Origin: Henriciella litoralis
GTDB lineage: Bacteria; Pseudomonadota; Alphaproteobacteria; Caulobacterales; Hyphomonadaceae
DNA length: 64,000 bases
Assembly: GCF_002088935.1 (NCBI RefSeq)
Contig: NZ_NCSS01000004.1
Span: forward strand, 310,001 to 374,000
Reading direction: 5' to 3'
Part shown: positions 51,963 through 61,488 of the stretch, piece by piece
How positions within the stretch are numbered: position 1 is the stretch's first letter
Layout: every line of letters begins with the position of its first letter
Notes under the pieces: generated by a model
Databases searched by the model: none
What the model saw: only the letters and a program-made list of their open reading frames with translations
Told to the model about the DNA's origin: nothing
Position numbers and translations under genes: made by a program

Positions 51963-52700
51963 ATGACAGACCAAGTCCAGAACAAGCCCAAGCTCGAAAT
52001 CCGCATCGTTCCGACGACGCCGCTGCAGCAGAACACCAGCCTCATCTGGTCCATCGACACCAAGGAAGGCGTCTTCGTCGATCCGGGCGGCGACATTGAA
52101 AAACTGATGGGCGCAGCCGAGCAGTTCGGCGTGAAGATCGTCGGCGTCTGGCTGACCCATGGCCATATGGACCATGCGGGCGCGGCCGCCGCCGTGAAAG
52201 AACGCACCGGATGCGAGATCATCGGCCCGCACAAAGATGACCAGTGGCTACTGGACGAAATTGAATCCTCGGGCCGTCGCTATGGCATCACCGATGGCAA
52301 GAACGTCACGCCTGATCGCTATCTCGAAGACGGCGATGAGCTGGAGCTGGACGGGGTCAAATTCGGCGTCGCGCATACGCCAGGTCATACGCCCGGTCAT
52401 GTTGTCATCTACAATGAAAGCGGCGCGCTCGCCTTTGTCGGCGACGTGCTGTTCCAGGGCTCCATCGGCCGGACAGACTTTCCGCGCGGCAATCACCAGC
52501 AGCTGATCGATTCCATCACGAGCAAGCTCTGGCCGCTGGGCAAGGACATCCGCTTCGTCCCCGGTCACGGCCCGATGAGCACATTTGGCCATGAGCGCCA
52601 GTCGAACCCGTTCGTCGCCGACGCTGTGACGGGCTATGCGGGCGCGGAGAAACAGGCCGCAAGCGAAATCGATCAGAAGCTGTCAAAGCGCTATAGCTGA
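51963..52700 (+). CDS. MBL-fold metallohydrolase (glyoxalase II-like)
   Basis: 245 residues. The metal-binding motif is LTHGHMDHAG, with further ligands in HTPGHTPGHVV, FVGDVLF and VPGHGPM. It resembles the hydroxyacylglutathione hydrolase-related YcbL group. The gene is 5 bases after the PqiA-like gene and may be co-transcribed. Substrate not predictable. Confidence 0.9.
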   Translation: MTDQVQNKPKLEIRIVPTTPLQQNTSLIWSIDTKEGVFVDPGGDIEKLMGAAEQFGVKIVGVWLTHGHMDHAGAAAAVKERTGCEIIGPHKDDQWLLDEIESSGRRYGITDGKNVTPDRYLEDGDELELDGVKFGVAHTPGHTPGHVVIYNESGALAFVGDVLFQGSIGRTDFPRGNHQQLIDSITSKLWPLGKDIRFVPGHGPMSTFGHERQSNPFVADAVTGYAGAEKQAASEIDQKLSKRYS

Positions 52701-53222
52701 TTAGTCCTGTTTTGGTTTCCATGGAGGCGGGTCAGCCTCGATAACAAGACGTCCCTTTTTCAAGGGCAGCAACGTCAGCGCGACCTTCTTCTCCACCGGC
52801 ACTTTCATGCCACTCGGATCGTCCGCCTGCAGGATGAGCGTTGCTTCAGTGGCCTCTGACACATCGAATTCAATCTCGCCTTTGAAGGGCACCTGTTCCT
52901 CTGTCATCCAGTTGGACTGGGACGAGGCATAGGATTCGGCGATCACCGTGTCGCTGCCATCCACAAGACGAACCGGGAAATCCCCTTCAAAATACCAGAG
53001 CCCCGAAGCGCTGCCGGAGAATGTGAGTGGCGACGTGACATCTGCGCCCTCAACCGGCGTATCAAGCGTCAGCGCCATGGCGTCATCGTCCAAAGCGGAA
53101 CCGCCGTCTTCCTGACCGGCATCGACGCCAGGCTGCGCCACCTGTTCATCCGGGTCGTTTGGCGAGCAGGCACCCGCTGCAAAGACCAGCGAAGCGGCAA
53201 GGATCAGTGTGCGTGTCATCAT
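52701..53222 (-). CDS. lipoprotein with Gmad2 (immunoglobulin-like) domain
   Basis: About 173 residues. MMTRTLILAASLVF starts a lipoprotein signal ending AGACSPN. After an acidic linker the domain LTLDTPVEGADVTSPLTFSG, then LWYFEGDFPVRLVDG, SNWMTEEQVPFKGEIEF and LILQADDPSGM, matches the Gmad2 fold of spore-germination and envelope proteins. The stop touches the stop of the convergent MBL gene with no base between. Ligand unknown. Confidence 0.82.
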   Translation of the reverse strand: MMTRTLILAASLVFAAGACSPNDPDEQVAQPGVDAGQEDGGSALDDDAMALTLDTPVEGADVTSPLTFSGSASGLWYFEGDFPVRLVDGSDTVIAESYASSQSNWMTEEQVPFKGEIEFDVSEATEATLILQADDPSGMKVPVEKKVALTLLPLKKGRLVIEADPPPWKPKQD

Positions 53223-53253
53223 TTGATCAGAAAGCACAAAGAAGGCGCCGCAT

Positions 53254-53631
53254 TCAATAGGGTAAATAGCCCTGCCGCCGGTTCGCTGACGAGTCGGCCG
53301 CCGCCGCGCCTGCGCAAGCATCAGCCACAGTATACTCACGCATCTCCGCGATGGCGAAGACGAGCGACATGACCATGCCACTGATCCAGTCGCTGCGGTT
53401 CGGATTTCCACTGTCAATATCAATCCCGGTCTGGCGAGAGATGTCATTGGCCGTCGAGGCGGCATACCCCATCAGTCCCAGCGTCGTCGCACAATCGACC
53501 GCATCGAGATGCCCATCGCGCGCGTTCGCATAGGCTGGATAGTCCGGCGTTGAGCGATAGCCTTGTGCAAGGTCTGCCGCACAGGCCGACAGGCAAAGGG
53601 TTGCCGCCGCACTGGCGATCAATAGTTTCAT
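53254..53631 (-). CDS. small lipoprotein of unknown function
   Basis: 125 residues from the ATG at 53631 with GGGGA five bases upstream. The lipoprotein signal ends CLSACAA. The mature part is helical (ALDAVDCATTLGLMGYAAST and GMVMSVFAIAEM-like stretches) with two cysteines. No family recognised. It precedes the Gmad2 lipoprotein gene in the same direction, 31 bases apart. Confidence 0.65.
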   Translation of the reverse strand: MKLLIASAAATLCLSACAADLAQGYRSTPDYPAYANARDGHLDAVDCATTLGLMGYAASTANDISRQTGIDIDSGNPNRSDWISGMVMSLVFAIAEMREYTVADACAGAAAADSSANRRQGYLPY

Positions 53632-53740
53632 GATGTCCCCACATCGTCTGAATTGCGTCCTGCGCGCAGAATAGCACACTCTTTCGTTCAGTCCGAATTT
53701 TCTGGCGCTCCATGATTTGATGCCTTAGATTGAACCTGAG

Positions 53741-54136
53741 ATGTCGAACATTGACCCTGATGAAGCCCTGACGCCTGAAGAGGCCAAACGCCGCGAGAGC
53801 ATCCGCTTCATCCTTCGGCACCGCGCCCGCGCAAACAAATCGCGAGCCAATCCGGGCACGGTCCAGAAAAGCTGGGCTGAATACAGTGAGGTCAGCTTCA
53901 AACCCGGCAATGACGGTTCGTTCTGGAGAGTGTTGATGGTGATCGTTCTGATTTCGCCTCTGATCGCTCTACCTTTCGCATTCCACCACATGCAAGCCCC
54001 GCTCGTAATTGATGGATTTCCCGTCTGGCTGATGATCCTCGTGTACATCATCATTGGAATGGTCATGCTCGCAACCTTCGTTTTTGCTTTGGCCATTCTG
54101 CAGATGTTCTGGCGATTAATAGCTCAAAAACGCTGA
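53741..54136 (+). CDS. small membrane protein of unknown function
   Basis: 131 residues. The N-terminal 55 or so residues are polar and basic; two membrane helices follow (VLMVIVLISPLIALPFAF and WLMILVYIIIGMVMLATFVF). No family recognised. The ribosome binding site is weak. It lies between the divergent small lipoprotein and the acyl-CoA dehydrogenase gene. Confidence 0.65.
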   Translation: MSNIDPDEALTPEEAKRRESIRFILRHRARANKSRANPGTVQKSWAEYSEVSFKPGNDGSFWRVLMVIVLISPLIALPFAFHHMQAPLVIDGFPVWLMILVYIIIGMVMLATFVFALAILQMFWRLIAQKR

Positions 54137-54199
54137 GCCCCCGGACTTCCCCTTGCGTCACTGGCTGACCTCTCCATCCGCTTGCGCTAACCTTCTTCC

Positions 54200-55399
54200 A
54201 TGGACCTCAAAACAGACCCGAAGCTCGAAGAGTTCCGCGCCGATGTGCGCGCCTTCTTCGCCAATGACTTCCCACAGGACATTCTGGAAAAGACCGCGCG
54301 CGGCGCCTCGCTGACGACGGCAGAAATCCGCAAATCCGAAAGCGCGCTGGGGCGAAAGGGCTGGCTCGCTGCGGCCTGGCCTGAGGAGCATGGCGGGCCG
54401 GGCTGGTCGCTGAAAGAACAATACATCTTCGATGAGGAGCTGGAGCGCGCGGGCGTACCGACCGTCACGCCGATGGGCGTCGTCTATGTCGGCCCGATCC
54501 TCTACACCTTCGGCACCGATGAGCAGAAAGCCCGCTGGCTGCCGGGCATCCGCGAAGGGCGTGAAGGCTGGGCGCAGGGCTATTCCGAACCTGAAGCCGG
54601 CTCAGACCTCGCCTCCCTGCAATTCTCCGCTGTTCGCGATGGCGACGAATACGTCCTGAATGGCACCAAGATCTGGACGTCCGCCGCCCAGCATGCCGAC
54701 TGGATCTTCTGCCTCGCGCGGACCGATAATTCCGGCAAGAAGCAGGAAGGCATCACCTTCATCATCTCCGAGATGGACCGGCCGGGTGTTACGCTCCGCC
54801 CGATCATCACGATCGATGGCAAGCATGCGCTGAACCAGGTCACCTTCGACAATGTCCGCGTGCCGGCCGATTACCGCATCGGCGAAGAGGGCAAGGGCTG
54901 GACCTATAGCCAGTTCCTGCTCGGCCATGAGCGCACCTCCTATGCGCGCATTGGCGGCAAGCGCAAACAGCTTGCTCATATCCGCGCCATTGCAAGCGCG
55001 GTGCCGGATGGCGGCAATTCCCGCCTCATCGATGATGATGCCTTTGCCCGCAAGCTGGCCGAGGCCAATCTCGCGGTGGATGCACTGGAAATGACCGTTC
55101 TTCGGGTTCTTTCGGCGGTGAAGGATGGCGGCGCGCCAGGCAAGGAAGCCTCGATCATCAAGATCCTCGCCACCGAGGCCGCCCAGCAGATCACGACGCT
55201 CTACCTCGATACGGCAGGCCTCAACGCCAATCGGGGTTTTGCCGACTCTGTCAGCCCCGCCTGGCTGGAAGGCGGATTGGCCACGCAACATGCCGCGCCG
55301 GGTGTCTCCACCTATCTCGGCACGCGTGCGCAATCGATCTATGGCGGCACCAATGAAATTCAGCACAATATCATCGCCAAACGGGTGCTGGAGCTATAA
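54200..55399 (+). CDS. acyl-CoA dehydrogenase
   Basis: 399 residues, family length. FAD- and substrate-binding motifs are readable: WAQGYSEPEAGSDLASL, KIWTSAAQHADWIF, and the C-terminal IYGGTNEIQHNIIAKRVL. It oxidises a fatty acyl-CoA or related thioester and passes electrons to ETF. The N-terminal length and the KIWTSAAQHA stretch resemble the FadE-like subgroup found in steroid and branched-acid breakdown, but chain specificity cannot be read. No other beta-oxidation gene is adjacent. Confidence 0.92.
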   Translation: MDLKTDPKLEEFRADVRAFFANDFPQDILEKTARGASLTTAEIRKSESALGRKGWLAAAWPEEHGGPGWSLKEQYIFDEELERAGVPTVTPMGVVYVGPILYTFGTDEQKARWLPGIREGREGWAQGYSEPEAGSDLASLQFSAVRDGDEYVLNGTKIWTSAAQHADWIFCLARTDNSGKKQEGITFIISEMDRPGVTLRPIITIDGKHALNQVTFDNVRVPADYRIGEEGKGWTYSQFLLGHERTSYARIGGKRKQLAHIRAIASAVPDGGNSRLIDDDAFARKLAEANLAVDALEMTVLRVLSAVKDGGAPGKEASIIKILATEAAQQITTLYLDTAGLNANRGFADSVSPAWLEGGLATQHAAPGVSTYLGTRAQSIYGGTNEIQHNIIAKRVLEL

Positions 55400-55477
55400 A
55401 TGGCCGGCAAGCGCAGAAATCCGTGAAATTTCATTCATGTACATAGACATCTCTTAAAGATGCTCATGCCATAAGCT

Positions 55478-56752
55478 GTGGTGATGGGCGCGCAGTTTCA
55501 CATCCTTTCCAAGCGGTTCGCGAAGGCCACTGGTGGCAGCACCATGCCGATATTCGCGATTTCGCTGATGGCGATCCTGTCTTTGGTGGGGGCGACGATT
55601 GCGCTCGGCATGGACTCGCGCTCCGGCCACGCCTTGCAGCAGGCTGCCGACGCCTCCGCCCTCGGCGGCGCGACCGCCTTCCTCAACACGGATTCGCCCA
55701 AAGCCGAGGTCAGACTCGCGGCCGCGCGCGTACAGGCGAGCGCTCTGGCGCGGCAAAACTCCGATTACGAGCTCGCCGACATGGACATCGGCGCCGTCAG
55801 TGAAGACGCCTATGGCCAGCACACCAGGATTGAAGTCGAACTGGAATTCAAGCCGGTCAACTATTTCGCCAAGATTGCAGGCGGGTCCGCCACCGCCCCC
55901 GTCCGTCGCCGCGCCGTCGCGTCTGCCACCTGGGGCTTTCCGCTTTGCGTGCTGACACTTGATGAAAATAATCCCGGTATAAGAATTAGAGACTATGGCA
56001 GATTAAGCGCGAAGGGCTGCATCGTCTGGTCCAATTCGAGCGCCGGTGAGGCGATGAAATTTGACGGGGGAAGCGCAGACGCAAAAGCTTTCTGCGCGCA
56101 TGGCGGCTATCGGCGCGATGCAAAAGCCAGTGTTTCGCCCTTACCGGAAACCGGATGCCAGCAACTGCCGGATCCGCTGAAAGGCTATTCGATACCGCTC
56201 AGCGGCATCTGCGATAGCACGAACGCCAACATCAAAAGAATTGGGTCAACCCGGTTACAGCCGGGCATCTATTGTGGCGGGCTGATCATTCATGCGCGCA
56301 ATGTGACGATGGACCCTGGCATCTATCACATCCGTGGCGGCGGCCTGAAAATCATTGCCCGCGGCGCACTTGAGGCCCAGGGCGTCACTTTTATTTTAGA
56401 CAACGAAGTCGGCAATATCGATATCAAAGGCAATTCCGGGCTTAATGTTGTTGCGCCAAGCACAGGCCCCACAGCAGGCATGGCCTTCGTTGAGCTCAAA
56501 GGCCCCTTCAAACACACAAAAAATTTCAAAATTGACGGGCAAGTGAACGTCGAAGGCGTGGTCTATATGCCGTCATACGACGTCAGTGTCAGAAAGTTCG
56601 GGGGCGGCACGACCAAGTCCCCCTATCTGCAGGTTGTTGCCAACAGTGTAGAGATTTCTGGCCGGGGCAGTCTCGACATCGACTTCGATATGAGCGCCAC
56701 TGACCTGCCGATGGTGATTGCGCCGGAAAAGCAGGCCCGACTGCTGGAATGA
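55478..56752 (+). CDS. TadG-like pilus-associated protein with beta-helical C-terminus
   Basis: 424 residues from a GTG; an ATG at 55484 is a close alternative. The N-terminal part has the TadE/TadG layout: a short cytoplasmic basic segment, one helix (PIFAISLMAILSLVGATIAL) and ADASALGGATAFLN. About residues 60-140 are a periplasmic alpha/beta part. From about 155 on, repeated short strands (ITIMDPGIYHIRGGG-like, IIARGALEAQGVTFIL, NIDIKGNSGLNVV) suggest a right-handed beta-helix. The second half is less GC-rich than its neighbours. No other tad genes are in the window. Confidence 0.8.
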   Translation: MVMGAQFHILSKRFAKATGGSTMPIFAISLMAILSLVGATIALGMDSRSGHALQQAADASALGGATAFLNTDSPKAEVRLAAARVQASALARQNSDYELADMDIGAVSEDAYGQHTRIEVELEFKPVNYFAKIAGGSATAPVRRRAVASATWGFPLCVLTLDENNPGIRIRDYGRLSAKGCIVWSNSSAGEAMKFDGGSADAKAFCAHGGYRRDAKASVSPLPETGCQQLPDPLKGYSIPLSGICDSTNANIKRIGSTRLQPGIYCGGLIIHARNVTMDPGIYHIRGGGLKIIARGALEAQGVTFILDNEVGNIDIKGNSGLNVVAPSTGPTAGMAFVELKGPFKHTKNFKIDGQVNVEGVVYMPSYDVSVRKFGGGTTKSPYLQVVANSVEISGRGSLDIDFDMSATDLPMVIAPEKQARLLE

Positions 56753-56894
56753 ACAGCTGTTCATAGTATTCCCCGAATACAGTCGAGACTAACACAAGTG
56801 TAATGAGAAAAGAGCGATTCAGGCGCTTTTCGTCTGGAACCGTCTCGAACACCCCTCGTTATTGTCGCACCACACGATGAAAGGGGATGATCCC

Positions 56895-57233
56895 ATGAAG
56901 ACACTTTTGAAAACGACCGCTCTTGCTGCAACAGGCCTGATGATGGCCGCCTGTACCCAGTCGGGCTACACCGAACGTAACGCCGCGATTGGCGCTGCTG
57001 GTGGTGCCGTTGCTGGCGCCGTGATCGGTAACAATACAGGCGACGGCGATGCTGGACGCGGTGCAGCGATTGGCGCGGCGCTCGGTGGCCTTGCCGGTGC
57101 AGCCAAGGGTTGTACGGAAGCTGCTGACTGCGACACGCCCGGCGTGAAAGACCAGCCAGACGAGAAGGACAGCGACGGTGACGGCTATGCCGACGCATAT
57201 GACCGCTATCCATACGACGCGCGCTCCTGGTAG
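56895..57233 (+). CDS. glycine-zipper lipoprotein with TSP3-like calcium motif
   Basis: 112 residues from the ATG at 56895 behind AGGGG. The lipoprotein signal ends MMAACTQ. The middle is a glycine-zipper helix (AAIGAAGGAVAGAVIGNNTG, then RGAAIGAALGGLAGAAKG) of the type that inserts in or lies on membranes. The C-terminus has DSDGDGYADAYDRYPYD, a thrombospondin type 3/EF-hand-like calcium loop. A calcium-responsive outer-membrane lipoprotein is a reasonable guess. A terminator follows. Confidence 0.8.
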   Translation: MKTLLKTTALAATGLMMAACTQSGYTERNAAIGAAGGAVAGAVIGNNTGDGDAGRGAAIGAALGGLAGAAKGCTEAADCDTPGVKDQPDEKDSDGDGYADAYDRYPYDARSW

Positions 57234-57272
57234 CGCCCAAATAAAAGGCCCGGTCAGATCGGGCTGACAGTG

Positions 57273-57309
57273 AAGCCTCCACGCCCAATCGCGTGGAGGC
57301 TTTTCTTTT
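57273..57309 (+). terminator. rho-independent terminator after the glycine-zipper gene
   Basis: AAGCCTCCACGC (57273-57284) pairs with GCGTGGAGGCTT (57291-57302), 12 pairs, then TTCTTTT. A weaker GGCCCG/CGGGCT hairpin precedes it at about 57247-57264. Confidence 0.88.
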
Positions 57310-57438
57310 GAGGTTTAAACACGAAGGCCCGGTGATGACAGCGACGCCAAGCCTGCGAGTCTGGCGTCCCTCTCCGCATCACAGAAATATATGCGTGATA
57401 AAATCGGGATCGAGCCGCAGTTTTGCCGGTCCGTGACC

Positions 57439-57490
57439 TTGCATCCTCCCCTGACTCACCGCTATAGCGCACCCGTTTGACCAATGGTCA
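57439..57490 (+). promoter_or_regulatory. candidate carB promoter and operator
   Basis: TTGCAT (57439-57444) and TATAGC (57463-57468) are separated by 18 bases. Just downstream, TGACC-AAT-GGTCA (57478-57490) is a perfect 5-base inverted repeat, 20 bases before the carB ATG, possibly a repressor site. Bases 57310-57438 show nothing else I can support. Confidence 0.4.
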
Positions 57491-57509
57491 TAAATGACGA
57501 GGAAACGAG

Positions 57510-60500
57510 ATGCCAAAACGCACCGATCTGAAATCAATTCTCGTCATTGGAGCCGGTCCCATCATCATCGGCCAGGCCTGCGAGTTCGATTATTCCGGCG
57601 TACAAGCCATCAAGGCCCTGAAATCAGAGGGCTACCGGGTCATTCTGGTGAACTCGAACCCGGCCACCATCATGACCGATCCGGACATGGCCGACGCGAC
57701 CTATGTCGAGCCGATCACGCCAGATTTCGTCGAGAAGATCATCCAGATCGAAAAGCCAGATGCCCTTCTGCCCACCATGGGCGGACAGACGGCGCTGAAC
57801 TGCGCGCTCGACCTCTACAAAGCTGGCACGCTGGACAAATACGGCGTTGAGCTCATCGGTGCGCGCGCCGACGCTATCGAAATGGCCGAAGACCGCAAGC
57901 TCTTCCGCGAAGCGATGGACCGGATCGGTCTGGAAAACCCGAAAGCCGCGATTATCGCCGCCCCGGAAATCCGCAATGATGAGGGCAAGATTGTCCGCTA
58001 TGACCGGATTGAAGGCCTGCGCCTGGCCATGGAAGTCCTCGAAGAGGTCGGCCTGCCCGCCATTATCCGCCCTGCCTATACGCTGGGCGGCACAGGCGGC
58101 GGCGTGGCCTACAATGTCGAGGAATATGAAGAGATCGTGCGTTCAGGTCTCGCAGCCTCGCCTGTGGGCCAGGTCCTCGTCGATGAAAGCCTGCTCGGCT
58201 GGAAAGAGTTCGAGATGGAAGTCGTCCGCGACAAGGCGGACAATTGCATCATCATCTGCGCGATCGAGAATATTGACCCGATGGGTGTGCATACCGGCGA
58301 CTCGATCACGGTCGCCCCTGCCCTCACGCTGACGGACAAGGAATACCAGATCATGCGCAACGCCTCGATTGCGGTGCTGCGTGAAATCGGCGTTGAGACG
58401 GGCGGCTCGAACGTCCAATTCGCCGTGAATCCTGAAAATGGCCGTCTCGTCGTGATCGAGATGAACCCGCGCGTCTCGCGCTCCTCGGCGCTGGCCTCCA
58501 AAGCCACAGGCTTCCCGATTGCCAAGATCGCCGCAAAACTTGCCATCGGCTATACGCTGGATGAGCTGACGAACGACATCACCGGCTCTACCCCGGCGAG
58601 CTTTGAGCCGACGATTGATTATGTCGTCACCAAGATCCCGCGCTTTGCCTTTGAGAAGTACAAAGGCGCTGAGCCCCTGCTGACGACAGCCATGAAGTCC
58701 GTCGGCGAAGCCATGGCCATTGGCCGCAACTTCCAGGAAAGCCTGCAAAAGGCCCTCTGCTCACTCGAAACCGGCCTCACCGGTCTCAACGAGACCGAAG
58801 AGACGACCGAAGACGAGCTACGCTCTGCCCTTGCGCGCCCAACGCCAGATCGCCTCCGCCATGTCGCCCAGGCCTTCCGTCAGGGCTTCACGGTGGAAGA
58901 TGTCTACGCCATCACCTCGATTGACCACTGGTTCCTGCGCCAGATTGCTGCGCTGATCGAAACCGAAGCGGACCTTCGCCGCGACGGCCTGCCAACCGGC
59001 AAGCGCCAGATGACAGACATCAAGGCCATGGGCTTTTCAGATGCGCGCCTGGCTGAACTTACCGGCTCAACCGAAACCGACGTGCGCGCCAAGCGCCACG
59101 ATATCGGCGTGCGCCCTGTCTACAAACGTATCGACACCTGCGCGGCCGAGTTCGCAGCGCGGACCCCCTACCTCTACTCGACCTATGAACACCCCGCCTA
59201 TGGGCAGGACCAGGCCGATGATGAGGCAGGCGTCTCGGACCGCAAGAAAGCCATCATCCTTGGCGGCGGACCAAACCGCATCGGCCAGGGTATCGAGTTT
59301 GACTATTGCTGCTGCCACGCCGCTTTCGCGATGGAAGAGGTCGGCATCGAGTCGATCATGGTCAACTGCAACCCGGAAACCGTCTCGACCGACTATGACA
59401 CCTCGGACCGTCTCTATTTCGAACCGCTGACCGAAGAGCACGTCTCTGAAATCATCGCCAAGGAACAGTCCGCAGGCGAGCTTGCCGGTGTGATCGTCCA
59501 GTTTGGCGGCCAGACGCCGCTGAAGCTCGCGACACCGCTGCACAATGCCGGCGTCCCTATCCTCGGCACCAGCCCGGTTAGCATCGACCTTGCCGAAGAC
59601 CGTCAGCAGTTTGCTGCCCTGCTCGACCAGCTCGGCATTCAGCAAGCCCCATCGGCCACCGCCCGCTCTGAAGAAGAAGCGCTCGAGAAAGCGCGCGAGC
59701 TTGGCTATCCGATCATGCTGCGCCCAAGCTTTGTGCTCGGGGGCCGCGCGATGGAAATCTGCCGCGACGACGCCGACATCAAATCCTTTGCAAAGGAAGC
59801 GATGAAAGTCTCCGGCGACCAGTCGCTCTTCCTCGACCGCTATCTGTCAGACGCGAAGGAAGTCGATGTCGACGCCCTCTGCGACGGCGTGAATGTGCAT
59901 GTCGCTGGCGTGATGGAGCATATCGAGGAAGCCGGCGTCCATTCTGGCGACTCTGCCTGCGCCCTGCCGCCTTACACGCTGTCGCCTGCCATGGTCGGCC
60001 GTCTGTCAGAGCAAGCCATCGCGCTCGCCAAGGCCCTCAAGGTTCGCGGGTTGATCAACATCCAGTTCGCGGTCAAAGGCGACGAGATCTACGTGCTGGA
60101 GGCCAACCCACGCGCCTCGCGTACCGTACCATTCGTGGCCAAGGCGGTCGGCGCGCCGATTGCCCGCATCGCCGCCAAGGTAATGGCCGGTTCGATGCTG
60201 ACCGATTTTGACCTCACCCATGCGCGCCCACGCCGCGTCGCCGTGAAAGAGGCTGTCTTCCCGTTTGCCCGTTTCCCGGGCGTTGACCCGGTGCTTGGCC
60301 CGGAAATGCGCTCCACCGGCGAAGTCATGGGCTGGGATGATGATTTCGGCGCCGCCTTCCTGAAGTCGCAAATCGCTGTCGATGTGCACCTGCCAGCCGA
60401 AGGCAATGTCTTCATATCGGTCAAGGACGGTGACAAGGACGGCGTTCTGGAGCCGGCGCGTGAGCTGCTCTCCATGGGCTTCAACATCTTCGCGACCAGC

Positions 60501-60788
60501 GGAACGGCTGCCTTCCTGCGCGAGCAGGGACTGACCGTGTCGTCCATCAACAAGGTGATCGACGGTCAGCCCCACATTGTCGACAAGATGATCAATGGAA
60601 ATATCCAGCTGGTCTTCAACACGACGGAGGGCGCCCAGTCGCTCAAGGACTCCGCCTCCATCCGCAAGACGGCATTGACGCGCAAGATCCCCTATTTTAC
60701 GACGCTCGCCGCATCGCGGGCTTCTGTTGAGGCTATCCGGACGCTTCGCGAGCGCGAACTTACGGTTAAGCCCTTGCAGCAGGCCTGA
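57510..60788 (+). CDS. carB: carbamoyl-phosphate synthase large subunit
   Basis: 1092 residues, the usual length. Two ATP-grasp halves are clear: the first begins [20 protein letters not shown] and uses [15 protein letters not shown]; the second begins [38 protein letters not shown] in the first half and [20 protein letters not shown] in the second mark the metal-binding residues. The C-terminal allosteric MGS-like domain ([20 protein letters not shown] and [15 protein letters not shown]) is intact. Ribosome binding site GAGGAAA. greA follows 70 bases downstream. Confidence 0.97.
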   Translation: MPKRTDLKSILVIGAGPIIIGQACEFDYSGVQAIKALKSEGYRVILVNSNPATIMTDPDMADATYVEPITPDFVEKIIQIEKPDALLPTMGGQTALNCALDLYKAGTLDKYGVELIGARADAIEMAEDRKLFREAMDRIGLENPKAAIIAAPEIRNDEGKIVRYDRIEGLRLAMEVLEEVGLPAIIRPAYTLGGTGGGVAYNVEEYEEIVRSGLAASPVGQVLVDESLLGWKEFEMEVVRDKADNCIIICAIENIDPMGVHTGDSITVAPALTLTDKEYQIMRNASIAVLREIGVETGGSNVQFAVNPENGRLVVIEMNPRVSRSSALASKATGFPIAKIAAKLAIGYTLDELTNDITGSTPASFEPTIDYVVTKIPRFAFEKYKGAEPLLTTAMKSVGEAMAIGRNFQESLQKALCSLETGLTGLNETEETTEDELRSALARPTPDRLRHVAQAFRQGFTVEDVYAITSIDHWFLRQIAALIETEADLRRDGLPTGKRQMTDIKAMGFSDARLAELTGSTETDVRAKRHDIGVRPVYKRIDTCAAEFAARTPYLYSTYEHPAYGQDQADDEAGVSDRKKAIILGGGPNRIGQGIEFDYCCCHAAFAMEEVGIESIMVNCNPETVSTDYDTSDRLYFEPLTEEHVSEIIAKEQSAGELAGVIVQFGGQTPLKLATPLHNAGVPILGTSPVSIDLAEDRQQFAALLDQLGIQQAPSATARSEEEALEKARELGYPIMLRPSFVLGGRAMEICRDDADIKSFAKEAMKVSGDQSLFLDRYLSDAKEVDVDALCDGVNVHVAGVMEHIEEAGVHSGDSACALPPYTLSPAMVGRLSEQAIALAKALKVRGLINIQFAVKGDEIYVLEANPRASRTVPFVAKAVGAPIARIAAKVMAGSMLTDFDLTHARPRRVAVKEAVFPFARFPGVDPVLGPEMRSTGEVMGWDDDFGAAFLKSQIAVDVHLPAEGNVFISVKDGDKDGVLEPARELLSMGFNIFATSGTAAFLREQGLTVSSINKVIDGQPHIVDKMINGNIQLVFNTTEGAQSLKDSASIRKTALTRKIPYFTTLAASRASVEAIRTLRERELTVKPLQQA

Positions 60789-60858
60789 ACCAACACCACT
60801 TGACGAAAAATGCGTTTAGTCAGACGCTAGCTCGCTTCTAAAGACGGTTACCCAGAAT

Positions 60859-61332
60859 ATGCAAAGAACACCTATGACCGCCGAAGGGCACGCCGCCCTC
60901 GACGCAGAACTCAAGCATTTGAAGTCGGTTGAACGTCCGGCTGTGATCGCGGCTATTTCAGAAGCCCGCGAGCACGGCGATCTTTCAGAAAACGCCGAAT
61001 ATCATGCTGCCAAGGAAAAGCAGAGCTTCATCGAAGGCCGCGTTGCGGAACTCGAGGACAAGCTTGCCCGGGCCGAAGTCATCGACGTGACCAAGCTGAA
61101 AGGCGACAAGATCGTCTTTGGCGCGACCGTCACGCTGACTGATGTCGACACCGAGAAGCAGGCCACTTACCGCATCGTCGGTGAAGACGAAGCCGATATC
61201 TCCAAGGGCAAGGTCTCGATTACGTCCCCAATTGCGCGCGCGCTGATTGGCAAGACGGTTGGCGACGAAGCCGAAGTCGCCGCGCCTGGCGGTGCCCGCG
61301 TCTACGAGATTGAGGAAGTCGAGTTCAAATAG
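60859..61332 (+). CDS. greA: transcript cleavage factor GreA
   Basis: 157 residues. GreA reactivates arrested RNA polymerase by stimulating cleavage of the backtracked RNA. The N-terminal coiled coil has the catalytic tip [20 protein letters not shown] with the acidic pair, and the C-terminal FKBP-like domain ends [13 protein letters not shown]. The first ATG at 60859 agrees with the usual N-terminus ([11 protein letters not shown]). It follows carB on the same strand. Confidence 0.96.
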   Translation: MQRTPMTAEGHAALDAELKHLKSVERPAVIAAISEAREHGDLSENAEYHAAKEKQSFIEGRVAELEDKLARAEVIDVTKLKGDKIVFGATVTLTDVDTEKQATYRIVGEDEADISKGKVSITSPIARALIGKTVGDEAEVAAPGGARVYEIEEVEFK

Positions 61333-61367
61333 GCTCGCTTGCCCCATCGCAAAATTTGCACATGAAG

Positions 61368-61400
61368 CGACAGCTTACCGGCCGGTGAGCTGTCGTTTGC
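61368..61400 (+). terminator. hairpin after greA, probable weak terminator
   Basis: CGACAGCTTACC (61368-61379) pairs with GGTGAGCTGTCG (61384-61395), 12 pairs with one G-U and a 4-base loop. Only TTTGCT follows, so termination may be partial. Confidence 0.5.
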
Positions 61401-61488
61401 TATGGGCATCTGTGGCTAGGGTCATGCAACTGTCAGCAAATTCTGCCACCCTGCTCTGATCAGTTCTCCAGAAAGGTCCCCTGCTCGC

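Noticed and set aside
44798..60788. carA and carB separation as evidence of a recent insertion
   Set aside because: The two genes are apart in many alphaproteobacteria, and the intervening genes have normal composition.
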